NCBI GenBank assembly: GCA_030605835.1
Contig: JAUWHO010000044.1
Location: 1 to 32,447, forward strand
Direction of reading: 5' to 3'
From: Candidatus Zixiibacteriota bacterium
GTDB lineage: Bacteria > Zixibacteria > MSB-5A5 > DG-27
Length of the DNA stretch: 32,447 bases
Of this stretch, positions 8,301-15,919 are shown in pieces. The translations under genes and the position numbers were made by a program. The stretch's first letter is position 1, and every line of letters begins with the position of its first letter. The notes below the pieces were generated by a model. The model had not been told where the DNA came from. It made no database searches and worked only from the letters and a program-made list of their open reading frames with translations.

Positions 8301-8755
8301 TCGGGGATGAACCTTTTCAACTTCTCAAAGAGGCGCTCGACGTGGGTTCCCGCCCAGAAGATCTTATCGCAACCTTTACAGTGTAGAAATCTCTCCTGAG
8401 TTTTGAAGACATACGGGGGGATTCTCTGCTTGCATTTTTCTTTGGGGATCTCGACCAACTCGGTGTTGCAGTCTAGACAGCGGGTGAAGGTCTTATTCTT
8501 CTGGGGTTTCAGCTCCAGCTCGCGAAAGACCTGCTGCAGTTGTTCTACGGGGTCGTAGAACCTAATCAGGACAATTTTGTCTGCGGACTTGAGAGTTTTG
8601 AGTTTCGAATCCCTGCTCAGGATGATCCTGGTGTCGCTCAAGGCGATCCGGAGAAGCTCGCTATCCTCCATTTCAGATTTGAAGAGGGTGTCATAACCCA
8701 AGACCCGGAGGTATTTAGCGAGCTTGCCCAGGTTGTCGTCGCAAATGAATTTCAC
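8297..8755 (-). CDS. Mut7-C RNase domain protein
   Basis: A 152-residue protein of the Mut7-C (formerly DUF82) family, a PIN-like predicted ribonuclease fold fused to a zinc ribbon. The N terminus 'MKFICDDNLGKLAKYLRVLGYDT' shape is characteristic: acidic residues at 6/7 and 'ILSRDSKL' supply likely metal ligands. The C-terminal half has two CxxC pairs ('RCLDC' and 'HCKGC') for zinc. The start is fixed by this conserved N terminus; a GGAAAG lies about 10 bases upstream. Its RNA target is unknown. No functional link with the neighbours is apparent. Confidence 0.88.
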   Translation of the reverse strand: MKFICDDNLGKLAKYLRVLGYDTLFKSEMEDSELLRIALSDTRIILSRDSKLKTLKSADKIVLIRFYDPVEQLQQVFRELELKPQKNKTFTRCLDCNTELVEIPKEKCKQRIPPYVFKTQERFLHCKGCDKIFWAGTHVERLFEKLKRFIPD

Positions 8756-9108
8756 TTTCCGAAATTACCTTTGATGGTTCCATTTGTCAATGTATCCGTT
8801 TGCCGAAGTAAACGGTAAAAAAGACGTAAGGCAATCGGTAAGCCGTTAACCGCGACGGCTCCGCACCCGCTCCGAAGTTCGTCATTGTCCGTTATTGTCC
8901 ACTTAGTCCACTTTCGGAATATCCCGAATCTCAAGGAAAGATCTCAGAGATGGCTTCGTCAAAAACCTTGACAAGCTGTGATGGTGGAAGCAATATTTCA
9001 ACAGGCAGGTGCATCCTTGAGGATTCTCGGCACCTTTTGGCCCTGGGCGGGAGAGGAGATTGTCGTCCGAGTCTGCACTTCTGATCTCATGGAATAGCAG
9101 CGACTCTC
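8756..9108. other. Intergenic region without a supported gene
   Basis: This 353-bp stretch lies between the divergent Mut7-C and radical SAM genes. The short open frames here lack ribosome-binding sites and family resemblance. A TTGACA at 8968-8973 with a poor -10 match (CAATAT, 8991-8996) is a weak candidate promoter for the radical SAM gene. I see no RNA gene or clear repeat. Confidence 0.5.
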
Positions 9109-10212
9109 ATGAAATTGACCTGCTATTATAAATTATACCACTTCATCGAGCGTCATCGCTTGAAATACCGCGCGCTGCAAGTGGCGAGGCTCTTAGGATT
9201 AAGATATCTGGTCGTCCGGATGGACACCAATTTCCTTTGTAATTTGAGATGTCCCAGCTGCCAATTCAGCGCTGACAGGATCTCTTCCATGAGACAGCCA
9301 GCGATGTCGCTGGACCTGTTCAACAAGATCGCTCAAGACGTTTTCCCCAGAACCCGGATCCTGATTCTCTCCTGTGGCGCGGAACCTCTGATGACCAGAA
9401 ATTTTGACGAATTCTTGGACCGCGCCGGTGCTTATAATCTTCCGTTTCTCGGCTTCGTAACGAACGGAATGCTATTGAACGAAAAACATGTGGAGGCTTC
9501 GATTCGTAATCGTGTGTCGGAGGTCATCTTCTCCCTGGACGGTGCCACTAAAGAGACCTATGAAAAACATAAAGCTGGAGGCAACTTCGAGCAAGTACTG
9601 AGCAACATCAAGATGCTCAGAAGCTATCGAGCGAAAGCAAAAGCAAAACACCCGGCGATACGTTTCAATTACGTTCTAACCCGCAGCAACATCACCGAGG
9701 TATGCGATTTTCTCAAGCTTGCCAAATCACTCGGCGGTTCGACCGTGAGGTTTCGGCACCTCACCGATTGGGGAGCAGCCATGGACTTTTCGAAAGAAAC
9801 GCTATCCGCCTCCCCGGAGCTTTATAACCGGTATCACGATGAGGCGAGACAATTGGCCACCGAACTGGGGATTGAGGCGTTACTGCCAGCACCTTTTGAC
9901 CTGTCCAGCCATGAGGGCGAAAAACAAGTCTCAGGCAATGACAAGAAGTCTGCAGGACATATCTGCATCCAACCCTGGGCTTTCCTATATGTTGAGCCCC
10001 AGGGGCTCTGCCGTCCCTGTTTCTTTGTGCCTCCCCAGGGCGATCTTTCCAAAATGACTTTCTCCGAATATCAGTCCCTGCCGGAGATGAAAGAGCGGAA
10101 GCAGAGGCTACTGCATGATGTTGAAAACAGTTGCCTCTTCAAAGTTTGCAGGATGAAGATCACCTCCTCCGTGAACGATGACTCCAATTTCCTTCTCTCC
10201 GATGCGGACTGA
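9109..10212 (+). CDS. Radical SAM protein with SPASM-like C-terminal domain
   Basis: A 367-residue radical S-adenosylmethionine enzyme. The cluster-binding motif is C44-NLR-C48-PS-C51 (CNLRCPSC). 'SCGAEPL' and 'FVTNGMLL' follow in the usual order of the TIM-barrel core. The C-terminal part has 'CIQPWAFLYVEPQGLCRPC' and later cysteines ('SCLFKVC'), the layout of a SPASM/twitch auxiliary-cluster domain. Such proteins modify peptides, sugars or other proteins; nothing nearby looks like a precursor peptide or a partner, so the substrate is unknown. The ATG at 9109 has no convincing Shine-Dalgarno sequence. Its composition is somewhat more AT-rich than the flanking operons, which could mean acquisition; this is a visual impression. 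Confidence 0.87.
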   Translation: MKLTCYYKLYHFIERHRLKYRALQVARLLGLRYLVVRMDTNFLCNLRCPSCQFSADRISSMRQPAMSLDLFNKIAQDVFPRTRILILSCGAEPLMTRNFDEFLDRAGAYNLPFLGFVTNGMLLNEKHVEASIRNRVSEVIFSLDGATKETYEKHKAGGNFEQVLSNIKMLRSYRAKAKAKHPAIRFNYVLTRSNITEVCDFLKLAKSLGGSTVRFRHLTDWGAAMDFSKETLSASPELYNRYHDEARQLATELGIEALLPAPFDLSSHEGEKQVSGNDKKSAGHICIQPWAFLYVEPQGLCRPCFFVPPQGDLSKMTFSEYQSLPEMKERKQRLLHDVENSCLFKVCRMKITSSVNDDSNFLLSDAD

Positions 10213-10240
10213 AGCCGCCGAACTTCACTGTTAACCGGCG

Positions 10241-10443
10241 TCACGTGGGGCATCTGACGCCACCGCCAGAGGATTCCGAAGGCCTATGCCTTCATCTCTA
10301 CCTAATATGAGATTGTAGCGGAAACCTTCAGGTTTCCAAGAAACAACCACTGTTGGTCACAGCCGTGCGCCTGCCCGACCAGGGGCTCGTATGAGATACC
10401 CTCATCCGTGACCGCTTCGGTATCGGACGGGGCGTCCGATACC
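10241..10443. repeat. Cluster of intergenic palindromes
   Basis: Three inverted repeats lie between the radical SAM gene and the NifX-like gene: GGCGTCA...TGACGCC (about 10238-10262); ATTGTAGCGG leading into GGAAACCT-TC-AGGTTTCC (10312-10337); and GGTATCGGACG-GGG-CGTCCGATACC (10419-10443, perfect 11-bp stem). The second is homologous to a minus-strand copy at 17409-17381. None has a T-run typical of an intrinsic terminator. No gene is supported in 10213-10483. Confidence 0.65.
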
Positions 10444-10483
10444 AACAGAGTTGAGGTGACTCTGAACTGCAAATGCGGACTAT

Positions 10484-10876
10484 CTATCCGTGGGGTCCGC
10501 GGCAGAAGCCGTCAACGTTCTCCTTGAGCTTTCCCTGGATGAAGAGCCCGACCGCCTCCTCGGCGGTGGCCTCCTGGTCTAAGACAAAGGAGCGAACTCC
10601 GGCTTCCTGGAGCGCCTGTCCTGCTCGCCAACCCATACCATAACTTATCACCGCCTCACAATCGCTCAACGCCTGGATTACTGAACCGTGGTTGGGCCCA
10701 CCCCCAGGGTGCCCATCTCCGGGACGCTGTCCCCGAGCATGGGGAGTGAAGGTATTGGGGCGTATCTCCCGTCCGGTGATCTTCTGATCCTCGATCTCAA
10801 AGATCGCAAAACAGGCACATCTGCCGAAGTGAGCGGAGATGTCCTCGCCGTTGTTCGAAGCGACAGCTACTTTCAT
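10484..10876 (-). CDS. NifX/NifB-type metal-cluster-binding protein (1)
   Basis: About 130 residues, a member of the dinitrogenase iron-molybdenum cofactor (NifX/NafY/ORP-like) fold family. Proteins of this fold carry or buffer Mo-, Fe- or Cu-containing clusters. Seen here: 'MKVAVASNNGEDISAHFGRCACFAIFEI', split as 'MKVAVAS' and 'HFGRCACF', then 'ISYGMGWRAGQALQEAG' and a C-terminal 'GFCRGPHG'. A Gly/Pro/His-rich loop (about residues 45-60) is inserted after the first half. I start it at 10876 (GGAG 4-5 bases upstream); the ten codons before it in the longer frame are heptad-repeat DNA. It is the last gene of the module and lies 86 bases after the first ferredoxin-ATPase. Confidence 0.85.
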   Translation of the reverse strand: MKVAVASNNGEDISAHFGRCACFAIFEIEDQKITGREIRPNTFTPHARGQRPGDGHPGGGPNHGSVIQALSDCEAVISYGMGWRAGQALQEAGVRSFVLDQEATAEEAVGLFIQGKLKENVDGFCRGPHG

Positions 10877-10897
10877 GCGCGACTCCGTCATTGATTT

Positions 10898-10939
10898 ATG
10901 GTCCATGGTTCCTGGTTCATAGTTGATGGTTCACGGTGC
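10898..10939. repeat. Heptad array between the ATPase and NifX-like genes
   Basis: Six 7-bp units in a row: atggtcc, atggttc, ctggttc, atagttg, atggttc, acggtgc. On the transcribed (minus) strand they read as accatg-type units, the same family as those at 4803-4844. They lie 3' of the ATPase gene (stop at 10963) and just before the NifX-like gene's ribosome-binding site. Confidence 0.8.
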
Positions 10940-10962
10940 TCAAATGATATTTATTCGGTTAA

Positions 10963-11817
10963 TCATAGAGACAGCAATTTCTTCCAGATCGCCTCTATCT
11001 TTTCTGAGACACTATTGTGCGAATATTCTATTAGAGGAACCCCCGCAACTAAGGCCTCGGTTACAACCCTGTCGAAGGGAATCCTTCCCAATACCGGGAT
11101 ATCTCTATTCTCACACCAGTCCTCTATATCCTTCGAGATTTCGGGGTTGATATCATACTTATTGATAACCACGGCGCTCTTGACTCCGAAATGGTGAGCA
11201 ACCCCGATCACGCGCTCCAGGTCGTGACTTCCGGAGATGGTCGGTTCGGTGACCACCAAAGCCAAGTCCACGCCTGCCAAAGAAGATATCACCGGACAAC
11301 CAATCCCCGGCGGCCCGTCGATGATGACCAAATCGAGTTTCTCGCTTGAGGCCAGCTCCTTTGCCTTCTGCTTCACCAGTGTGACCAGCTTCCCGGAGTT
11401 CTCTTCTGCGATCCCCAGCCTGGCGTGGACCAGGGGGCCATACTTGGTGTCAGAAAGATACCATTCCCCGCAAAGGTTCTTCTCCATCCGGATTGCCTCC
11501 TCCGGACAGGTATAATGACAGACCCAGCAGCCCTCACAGCTTATCGGGTCAACAACGTAGTCTTCGGGTATGGCATCAAATCTGCACACCTCCCGGCAGC
11601 GGCCGCACTCGGTGCAAAGCTCCTGGTCGATCACCGCCTTCTCCCCCTCCTCGAATCTGTGTGTCTCCTTGACTTCGGGGTGGAGTAGAAGATGGAGGTC
11701 GGCGGCGTCAACATCGCAGTCCACCATCACCTTCTTTTTGGCCAAGACCGCAAAAGAGGCCGTCAGTATCGTCTTGCCGGTGCCCCCCTTTCCGCTTATG
11801 ACCGTGAGCTGTTTCAT
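10963..11817 (-). CDS. MinD/Mrp-type ATPase with inserted 2x[4Fe-4S] ferredoxin domain (1)
   Basis: A 284-residue cytoplasmic P-loop ATPase. The deviant Walker A motif GKGGTGKT is at 9-16, 'VDCDVDAADLHL' at 32-43 and 'VIIDGPPGIGCPV' in the middle. Between them sits a bacterial-ferredoxin insert with two CxxCxxCxxxC motifs (Cys68/71/74/78 and Cys94/97/100/104), enough for two [4Fe-4S] clusters. This architecture is known from ATPases next to NifX-like and orange-protein genes, where they are thought to assemble or deliver metal clusters; that role is inferred here. It starts 5 bases after the transporter's stop and is a paralogue of the protein at 12956-13828. Confidence 0.9.
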   Translation of the reverse strand: MKQLTVISGKGGTGKTILTASFAVLAKKKVMVDCDVDAADLHLLLHPEVKETHRFEEGEKAVIDQELCTECGRCREVCRFDAIPEDYVVDPISCEGCWVCHYTCPEEAIRMEKNLCGEWYLSDTKYGPLVHARLGIAEENSGKLVTLVKQKAKELASSEKLDLVIIDGPPGIGCPVISSLAGVDLALVVTEPTISGSHDLERVIGVAHHFGVKSAVVINKYDINPEISKDIEDWCENRDIPVLGRIPFDRVVTEALVAGVPLIEYSHNSVSEKIEAIWKKLLSL

Positions 11818-11821
11818 CTTC

Positions 11822-12850
11822 TTACAATCCGATTAAGTATAAGGCACCCCCGATTAAGAGCCCATAGACCAGATTGAATAGCTTTATCTTGACTGTATCC
11901 CTGACGCTGTAGGAGAGGAGCGGTAACATCCCGTGCCCGTCTTGGACGATGGAGCTGGTGAGAAGCACCGAGAAGGGGACAAGACCCTGAGTGAACATCA
12001 TCACGAAGACTAAATGAGGCCCCGACTCCGGGACCACCGCCACCAGAGCCGACAGAATCAACACCCAGACCATGTGAGCATCGACGAACGATTCTAAATC
12101 CCAGTAGTGCAAAGCTAGGTGCACCACCAGGAGAGCAAACAGAGTCCAGAGGAAAACCCGCCACAGATGTTCCTTTATGATGTGTCTCCAGATATGTTCG
12201 CGGAGATAATGGTCAGAAACTGTGGCGGTAGTGGCAGCGATGATCAACAGTATGGATAGCAGAAATCCTCTCTCGACATTCCAGGAGGGGGGACCGAAAA
12301 GTCCAAGGATGACCAGAAGAACGAGGATGATCACTAAGGAAAAAAGCACGAACCGAAACCCAAAGGGTGAGAAGATCTTCCTCCAGGCTTGAGGACTGAA
12401 GAGCTGAGCCTCTATGTGACTTTCGTGAACCAGCTCAACTTCGCACTTCTCCGAGGCTTTCACCCTCAAAAGAGGAGCCACCTTATCGGTCAACCAGGCC
12501 AAAGCTATCCCCAGAACGAAAAGCATCAGGAAAAGAAGCAGCGCCGTCTTGGGGAAGAGAGCTAACATCACGAAAGCCTCATCTCCGGAGGTGGCAATCA
12601 TCCCCCCGACGATGGCGCCGAAGCCGATAAGCCCGTGGACGTAAAAGGAGACGTTCATGAAAGCCCCCAGACAACCCGGCGTCGCCCCTAAAAAGGAGGC
12701 GGTAGTGTACTGGCGCCACCTGCCGCCTCGAATAATGGTGGCCATCTTACCCTTGCTTAAGACGTTGAGATAGTCGGTAATGAGCATCATCCCGAAGACG
12801 AAGATGCTGATGACTAGCGAGTGCTTGAGAATGTGAACTAGTTCCGACAT
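11822..12850 (-). CDS. ArsP_2-type putative metal/manganese transporter
   Basis: A 342-residue polytopic inner-membrane protein with about eight to ten hydrophobic helices and a charged central loop ('KVAPLLRVKASEKCEVELV' region, then 'SPQAWRKIFSPF'). It shows the two related half motifs of the ArsP_2 family (PF11449, annotated as putative arsenic efflux or manganese transporter): 'GATPGCLGAFMNVSFYVHG' with 'SGDEAFVM' in the first half, and 'VPESGPHLVFVM' with 'IVQDGHGMLPLLSYS' in the second. Conserved Asp/Glu/His residues sit within the membrane segments, consistent with cation transport. Its place between two cluster-binding ATPases suggests it moves the metal or oxyanion that the module handles; the substrate is not known. 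Confidence 0.82.
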   Translation of the reverse strand: MSELVHILKHSLVISIFVFGMMLITDYLNVLSKGKMATIIRGGRWRQYTTASFLGATPGCLGAFMNVSFYVHGLIGFGAIVGGMIATSGDEAFVMLALFPKTALLLFLMLFVLGIALAWLTDKVAPLLRVKASEKCEVELVHESHIEAQLFSPQAWRKIFSPFGFRFVLFSLVIILVLLVILGLFGPPSWNVERGFLLSILLIIAATTATVSDHYLREHIWRHIIKEHLWRVFLWTLFALLVVHLALHYWDLESFVDAHMVWVLILSALVAVVPESGPHLVFVMMFTQGLVPFSVLLTSSIVQDGHGMLPLLSYSVRDTVKIKLFNLVYGLLIGGALYLIGL

Positions 12851-12955
12851 GAGGACCTAATCATCATTTGCGCCAGTTTATCACCGCTTCTCTTAACGAG
12901 TATCAAAGCAAAGAGTCTGCAACGTACTCTCGTGGCACTTTCTTCAGATGATGAC

Positions 12956-13828
12956 TCAACCTGATTGGGCCTGCAATTCAACTTGTACTTGGCTTTCTAT
13001 CAAATTCCAGATACGGGCAAAAATCTGCAGATATCTCTCCTCCTCGTTGAGGATAGCAATACCTGTGGAGTAAAGACGGGCGAGCTTATGATCATACGGT
13101 ATCTCGCCTAATACGGGAATGGCCTCTCTTTGACAGTAATCCTTCACCCCCCGATCGCCGAGGTCGGCACGATTTATGATAACCCCTATGGGAATTCCGA
13201 GTTTTCTCACAACTCCCACCGCCAGTTCGAGATCGTTCAAACCGAATGGGGTGGGCTCGGTCACCAGCAGGGTGTAATCGCTCCCCTTGACGGATTCCAC
13301 CACCGGGCAGGAGGTGCCGGGGGGAACGTCGATTATGGTCACGGCATCGGGATCGATTCTCTCCTTGACCGCCCTTATGAGGGGTCCGGCCATCGCCTCC
13401 CCAATGTTCAAACGACCGTGAACGAAGTTGATGGAGCCGGATTTCCCCGCCTCCAGAACTCCCATCTCCCGATCCTTTTCTGCGATTGCTTTCTCCGGAC
13501 ACAGGAGAGTGCAACCGCCACAGCCATGGCAGAGCTGGTCGAAGACCATTACCTGATCTTTCAGCACCGCCAGGGCATTGTAGGCACAGACCTCTGCGCA
13601 CCTCCCGCAAAGGGTGCACATACTATCGTCGATTTTAGGAACAGGGATGGTTACCGGCTGTGAGGTGTCTAATTTCGGTTTCAGGAAGAGATGGGCATTC
13701 GGCTCCTCGACGTCGCAGTCGAGAAGTTGCACCTTCGCGGAATTCTCCCTTGCGAGAAACAGGGCTAGATTTACGGCGATGGTGGTCTTGCCGGTGCCAC
13801 CCTTGCCGCTGGCAACCGATATAATCAT
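12956..13828 (-). CDS. MinD/Mrp-type ATPase with inserted 2x[4Fe-4S] ferredoxin domain (2)
   Basis: A 290-residue paralogue of the ATPase at 10963-11817. I start it at 13828 because that ATG overlaps the upstream gene's TGA (ATGA) and the protein then opens 'MIISVASGKGGTGKT'. The deviant Walker A is at residues 8-15, 'LLDCDVEEPNAHLFL' follows, and the ferredoxin insert carries Cys71/74/77/81 and Cys100/103/106/110. 'TIIDVPPGTSCPV' is the Walker-B-like region. The overlap implies translational coupling with the metallo-hydrolase. A second, distinct copy in the same cluster suggests the two ATPases may work as a pair, as proposed for the ORP cluster ATPases of Desulfovibrio (family knowledge). 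The 105 bp before the transporter gene contain nothing I can identify. Confidence 0.9.
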   Translation of the reverse strand: MIISVASGKGGTGKTTIAVNLALFLARENSAKVQLLDCDVEEPNAHLFLKPKLDTSQPVTIPVPKIDDSMCTLCGRCAEVCAYNALAVLKDQVMVFDQLCHGCGGCTLLCPEKAIAEKDREMGVLEAGKSGSINFVHGRLNIGEAMAGPLIRAVKERIDPDAVTIIDVPPGTSCPVVESVKGSDYTLLVTEPTPFGLNDLELAVGVVRKLGIPIGVIINRADLGDRGVKDYCQREAIPVLGEIPYDHKLARLYSTGIAILNEEERYLQIFARIWNLIESQVQVELQAQSG

Positions 13829-14607
13829 TCTATATTTATTCTGCTTCCAACCCCGAGTTTGATGAAATCCTCTTTGTATCCCCTCTCGAAGAGCTCTCGG
13901 CACTCATCTCCACTGCAGTGGCAGGGGGCGGATTTAACAACTCCCAAGCGTCTGAAATCCTGGACGATTTTCCCTATCTCACGCTCGGAGGTTGAAAGCA
14001 GGTGGAATCCTCCCATCACCAGATGGATATCCTCCTTGAAAGATTTCTTAACTTGCTCGATGATCTCCACTATCCCGGGATGTGCGCACCCAGTGATGAT
14101 CACCAAACCTTTCGAGGGTTTGACCACCAAGGATTGTTCTCTAATGCCGGTTCCTAACTCCCCAGTGGAGAAGACGTCTTTGCAAACTTCAATTGGGTCA
14201 CCAACTTCGACGTAGTTGGCTCCTAGAGATTTGACTCTCTTTTTGAAGTTGGAGGGAAATGACGGTAAAAGAAAGACGTCCACCTTAGCATTTTTCTCCA
14301 AAAAACCCTCCAGGCCTCCGGTGTGGTCGCCGTGTATGTGGGAGAGAAAAACAACCTCGACCTTGGTGGGATCTACCCTTAACTTCTCCATGTTATAGAG
14401 TAAAGTCTCGCTGTCTCCACCGGTGTCAAAGAGGATAGTCCTCTGGTAGCCCTCCACCAAGCAGGAAAAGCCCCAGCCGGTTCTCAGCCCTTCAACCGAG
14501 GGGTTATTATCGTAGACTACGGTTATAGTCATCTCCTCCTCTGCCATCGAAACTGCTCCGCTACATATAATAAACAGCGCCACCGGAGACAAGGCAAACA
14601 GACGCAT
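13825..14607 (-). CDS. Exported metallo-beta-lactamase-fold hydrolase
   Basis: A 260-residue protein. The metal-binding motif HIHGDH is seen at residues 90-95 ('FLSHIHGDHTGG') with Asp61 ('LFDTGG') and later His residues in 'TGCAHPG' and 'MGGFHLL'. The pattern is closest to the subgroup annotated as 7,8-dihydropterin-6-methyl-4-aminobenzene-phosphate synthase-like, whose annotation is often too specific. An N-terminal hydrophobic stretch ('FALSPVALFIICSGAVSMA') looks like a signal peptide, which is unexpected beside cytoplasmic cofactor genes. A strong GGAGGAGG site lies 6 bases before the ATG. Its end overlaps the next gene by 4 bp. A short TTCCGG/CCGGAA hairpin (14623-14640) sits just upstream. 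Confidence 0.85.
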   Translation of the reverse strand: MRLFALSPVALFIICSGAVSMAEEEMTITVVYDNNPSVEGLRTGWGFSCLVEGYQRTILFDTGGDSETLLYNMEKLRVDPTKVEVVFLSHIHGDHTGGLEGFLEKNAKVDVFLLPSFPSNFKKRVKSLGANYVEVGDPIEVCKDVFSTGELGTGIREQSLVVKPSKGLVIITGCAHPGIVEIIEQVKKSFKEDIHLVMGGFHLLSTSEREIGKIVQDFRRLGVVKSAPCHCSGDECRELFERGYKEDFIKLGVGSRINIE

Positions 14608-14676
14608 AGCAACCTCCTCCCCTTCCGGGACTCTCCGGAATGGTTCAATTCCACCCTAACTTGCTGGAAATAGCGC

Positions 14677-14916
14677 CTAGGCCCTGGTCATGGTGCCGTT
14701 GCATTTGGGGCAGGTTACCTGGTTGCAGGGGATACCAATTTGATGGGGAACCTTTGCTCCACAGGAGGGGCAAACACATTCCCCACTCGGCCCCATGCCC
14801 TGACCGCCCATACGACCTCTGCCGCCTCCTCCACCTCCCCGACCGCCCCCGCGACCCATTCCTCTTCCGGTACCGGGTCCCTGACCCGTCGGTCCAGTTC
14901 CATCTCCTCTTGGCAT
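14677..14916 (-). CDS. Small Gly-rich zinc-ribbon protein with DUF5320-like N terminus
   Basis: A 79-residue protein. It opens 'MPRGDGTGPTGQGPGTGRG', the same tag that starts the two DUF5320-type proteins of this module. A Gly/Arg-rich linker follows (residues about 20-42), then a four-cysteine knuckle, 'CPSC' and 'CPKC' with extra Cys in 'CVC' and 'IPC', likely binding zinc or iron. It has a GGAG site upstream and stays in the module's orientation. Function is unknown; a metal-carrier or scaffold role fits the context. Confidence 0.75.
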   Translation of the reverse strand: MPRGDGTGPTGQGPGTGRGMGRGGGRGGGGGGRGRMGGQGMGPSGECVCPSCGAKVPHQIGIPCNQVTCPKCNGTMTRA

Positions 14917-15008
14917 TGCACTTCTCCTTTTTCTCCTAGTCTGTTTTATGGAAAGCTAAAGCTTTCCACTACTCTCTACTACCGTTTCTTTGAAACTGAA
15001 GGTCTCCG

Positions 15009-15383
15009 CTACATCCCTCCCTTCATTCCGAAATGACCGGGGACGGAGGCATTGGAGAGATCCTGGAGCTTGCCCTCCTTGAACGACTTCAATGACTCCT
15101 CAACGGTTCCCGAGGCGCCGCCGTAAACTTTAATGCCGGCACCCCGGAGGGTGCGAAAGGCGTTCGGCCCCACGTTTCCGGTGATTACCGCCTCCACCCC
15201 CTTATCCAGCACCAGCTGGGAGGCCTGAATCCCAGCGCCTCCACCGGCACTGACGGCGGGGTTCGAGATCGCCTCAAAAGAATCGGTCTCACTATCAACG
15301 ATCAAGAAGTAGGCGCATCTCCCGAAGCGAGGATCCACCTCGGAGCTGAGTTTATCGCCCTGAGAAGTAATTGCGATTTTCAC
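15009..15383 (-). CDS. NifX/NifB-type metal-cluster-binding protein (2)
   Basis: A 124-residue protein of the same fold family as the one at 10484-10876, and closer to the typical size. It reads 'MKIAITSQGDKLSSEVDPRF', then 'GRCAYFLIVD', 'VITGNVGPNAFRTLRGAGI' and 'VYGGASGTVEESL'. The GTG start (15383) has AGGAG eight bases upstream. The second copy in the cluster supports a cluster-carrier system that uses two such proteins. There is no nitrogenase gene here, so a role in nitrogen fixation is not implied; the related orange protein binds a Mo-Cu-S cluster. Confidence 0.88.
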   Translation of the reverse strand: MKIAITSQGDKLSSEVDPRFGRCAYFLIVDSETDSFEAISNPAVSAGGGAGIQASQLVLDKGVEAVITGNVGPNAFRTLRGAGIKVYGGASGTVEESLKSFKEGKLQDLSNASVPGHFGMKGGM

Positions 15384-15437
15384 AGTTGATTCTCCTTTTA
15401 TGATCGGGGGGAGGAAGACCTCCCCCCTTTCTCCTGC

Positions 15438-15848
15438 TTAAGCGACCTTGTCGCCTTTACCGCTGGCTTTGGCCTGTTTCAGCTCATCCAGCCTGCCGCG
15501 CAACCCGCCTATCTCCTCTTCCAGAGCTTTGATATCATCCTGAATAACGATCCTCTCCTGCTCTGGAGTCATGGGCGGGTAACCGTAGTCAGGGGGGTAG
15601 GCTGGGTCGTACCCCGGGTAGGCATAAGTTGGGGCATAAGCCGGTGGATATCCGGGATAACCATATCCCCAGCCGCGACCTCCTCCCCAGGCGCGGCCGC
15701 GGCCACCACCCCGGGGGAAACCGCCTCTGCCGACTCCGTAGAAGCCCCCACCTCTGAATGGGGAAACACCTCCCGGCCAGCAGAAGCCCATGCCCCGACC
15801 AGTGCGAGCACCCATACCCAGCGGTCCAGTTCCATCGAATCCTGGCAT
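15438..15848 (-). CDS. DUF5320-type Gly/Tyr-rich protein with C-terminal coiled coil
   Basis: 136 residues. It starts 'MPGFDGTGPLGMGARTGRG', continues with 'FCWPGGVSPF' and a Gly/Arg, then Tyr/Pro-rich region ('YPGYPPAYAPTYAYPGYD'). It ends in a helical, charged segment (about 90-130, 'IKALEEEIGGLRGRLDELK') that probably forms a coiled coil. AGGAGG stands seven bases before the ATG at 15848, which is why I prefer it to the GTG two codons earlier. Families with this tag are regularly found beside NifX-like and DUF134 genes; no biochemical function is established that I know of. Confidence 0.8.
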   Translation of the reverse strand: MPGFDGTGPLGMGARTGRGMGFCWPGGVSPFRGGGFYGVGRGGFPRGGGRGRAWGGGRGWGYGYPGYPPAYAPTYAYPGYDPAYPPDYGYPPMTPEQERIVIQDDIKALEEEIGGLRGRLDELKQAKASGKGDKVA

Positions 15849-15919
15849 TTTCACTCCTCCTTTCTTTTACCTTTCTCTCTGATTTAGAAGTAACTCAAAG
15901 TCCATGGCGCATAGGGGAG

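Noticed and set aside
8762-8790. TTGACA-17-TAATTT upstream of the Mut7-C gene, implying a leaderless transcript
   Set aside because: The -10 match is only three of six, and a GGAAAG site before the ATG suggests a normal leader, so the promoter is probably elsewhere.
8752-8934. 60-residue minus-strand frame before the Mut7-C gene
   Set aside because: No ribosome-binding site and no resemblance to a known family.
10419-10443. Strong hairpin as terminator of the NifX/MinD module
   Set aside because: The stem is perfect, but no T-run follows on either strand, so I list it only as a palindrome.
10484-15383. Nitrogen-fixation genes, suggested by two NifX-fold proteins
   Set aside because: No nifHDKENB-like gene is present and this fold is widespread outside nitrogen fixers.
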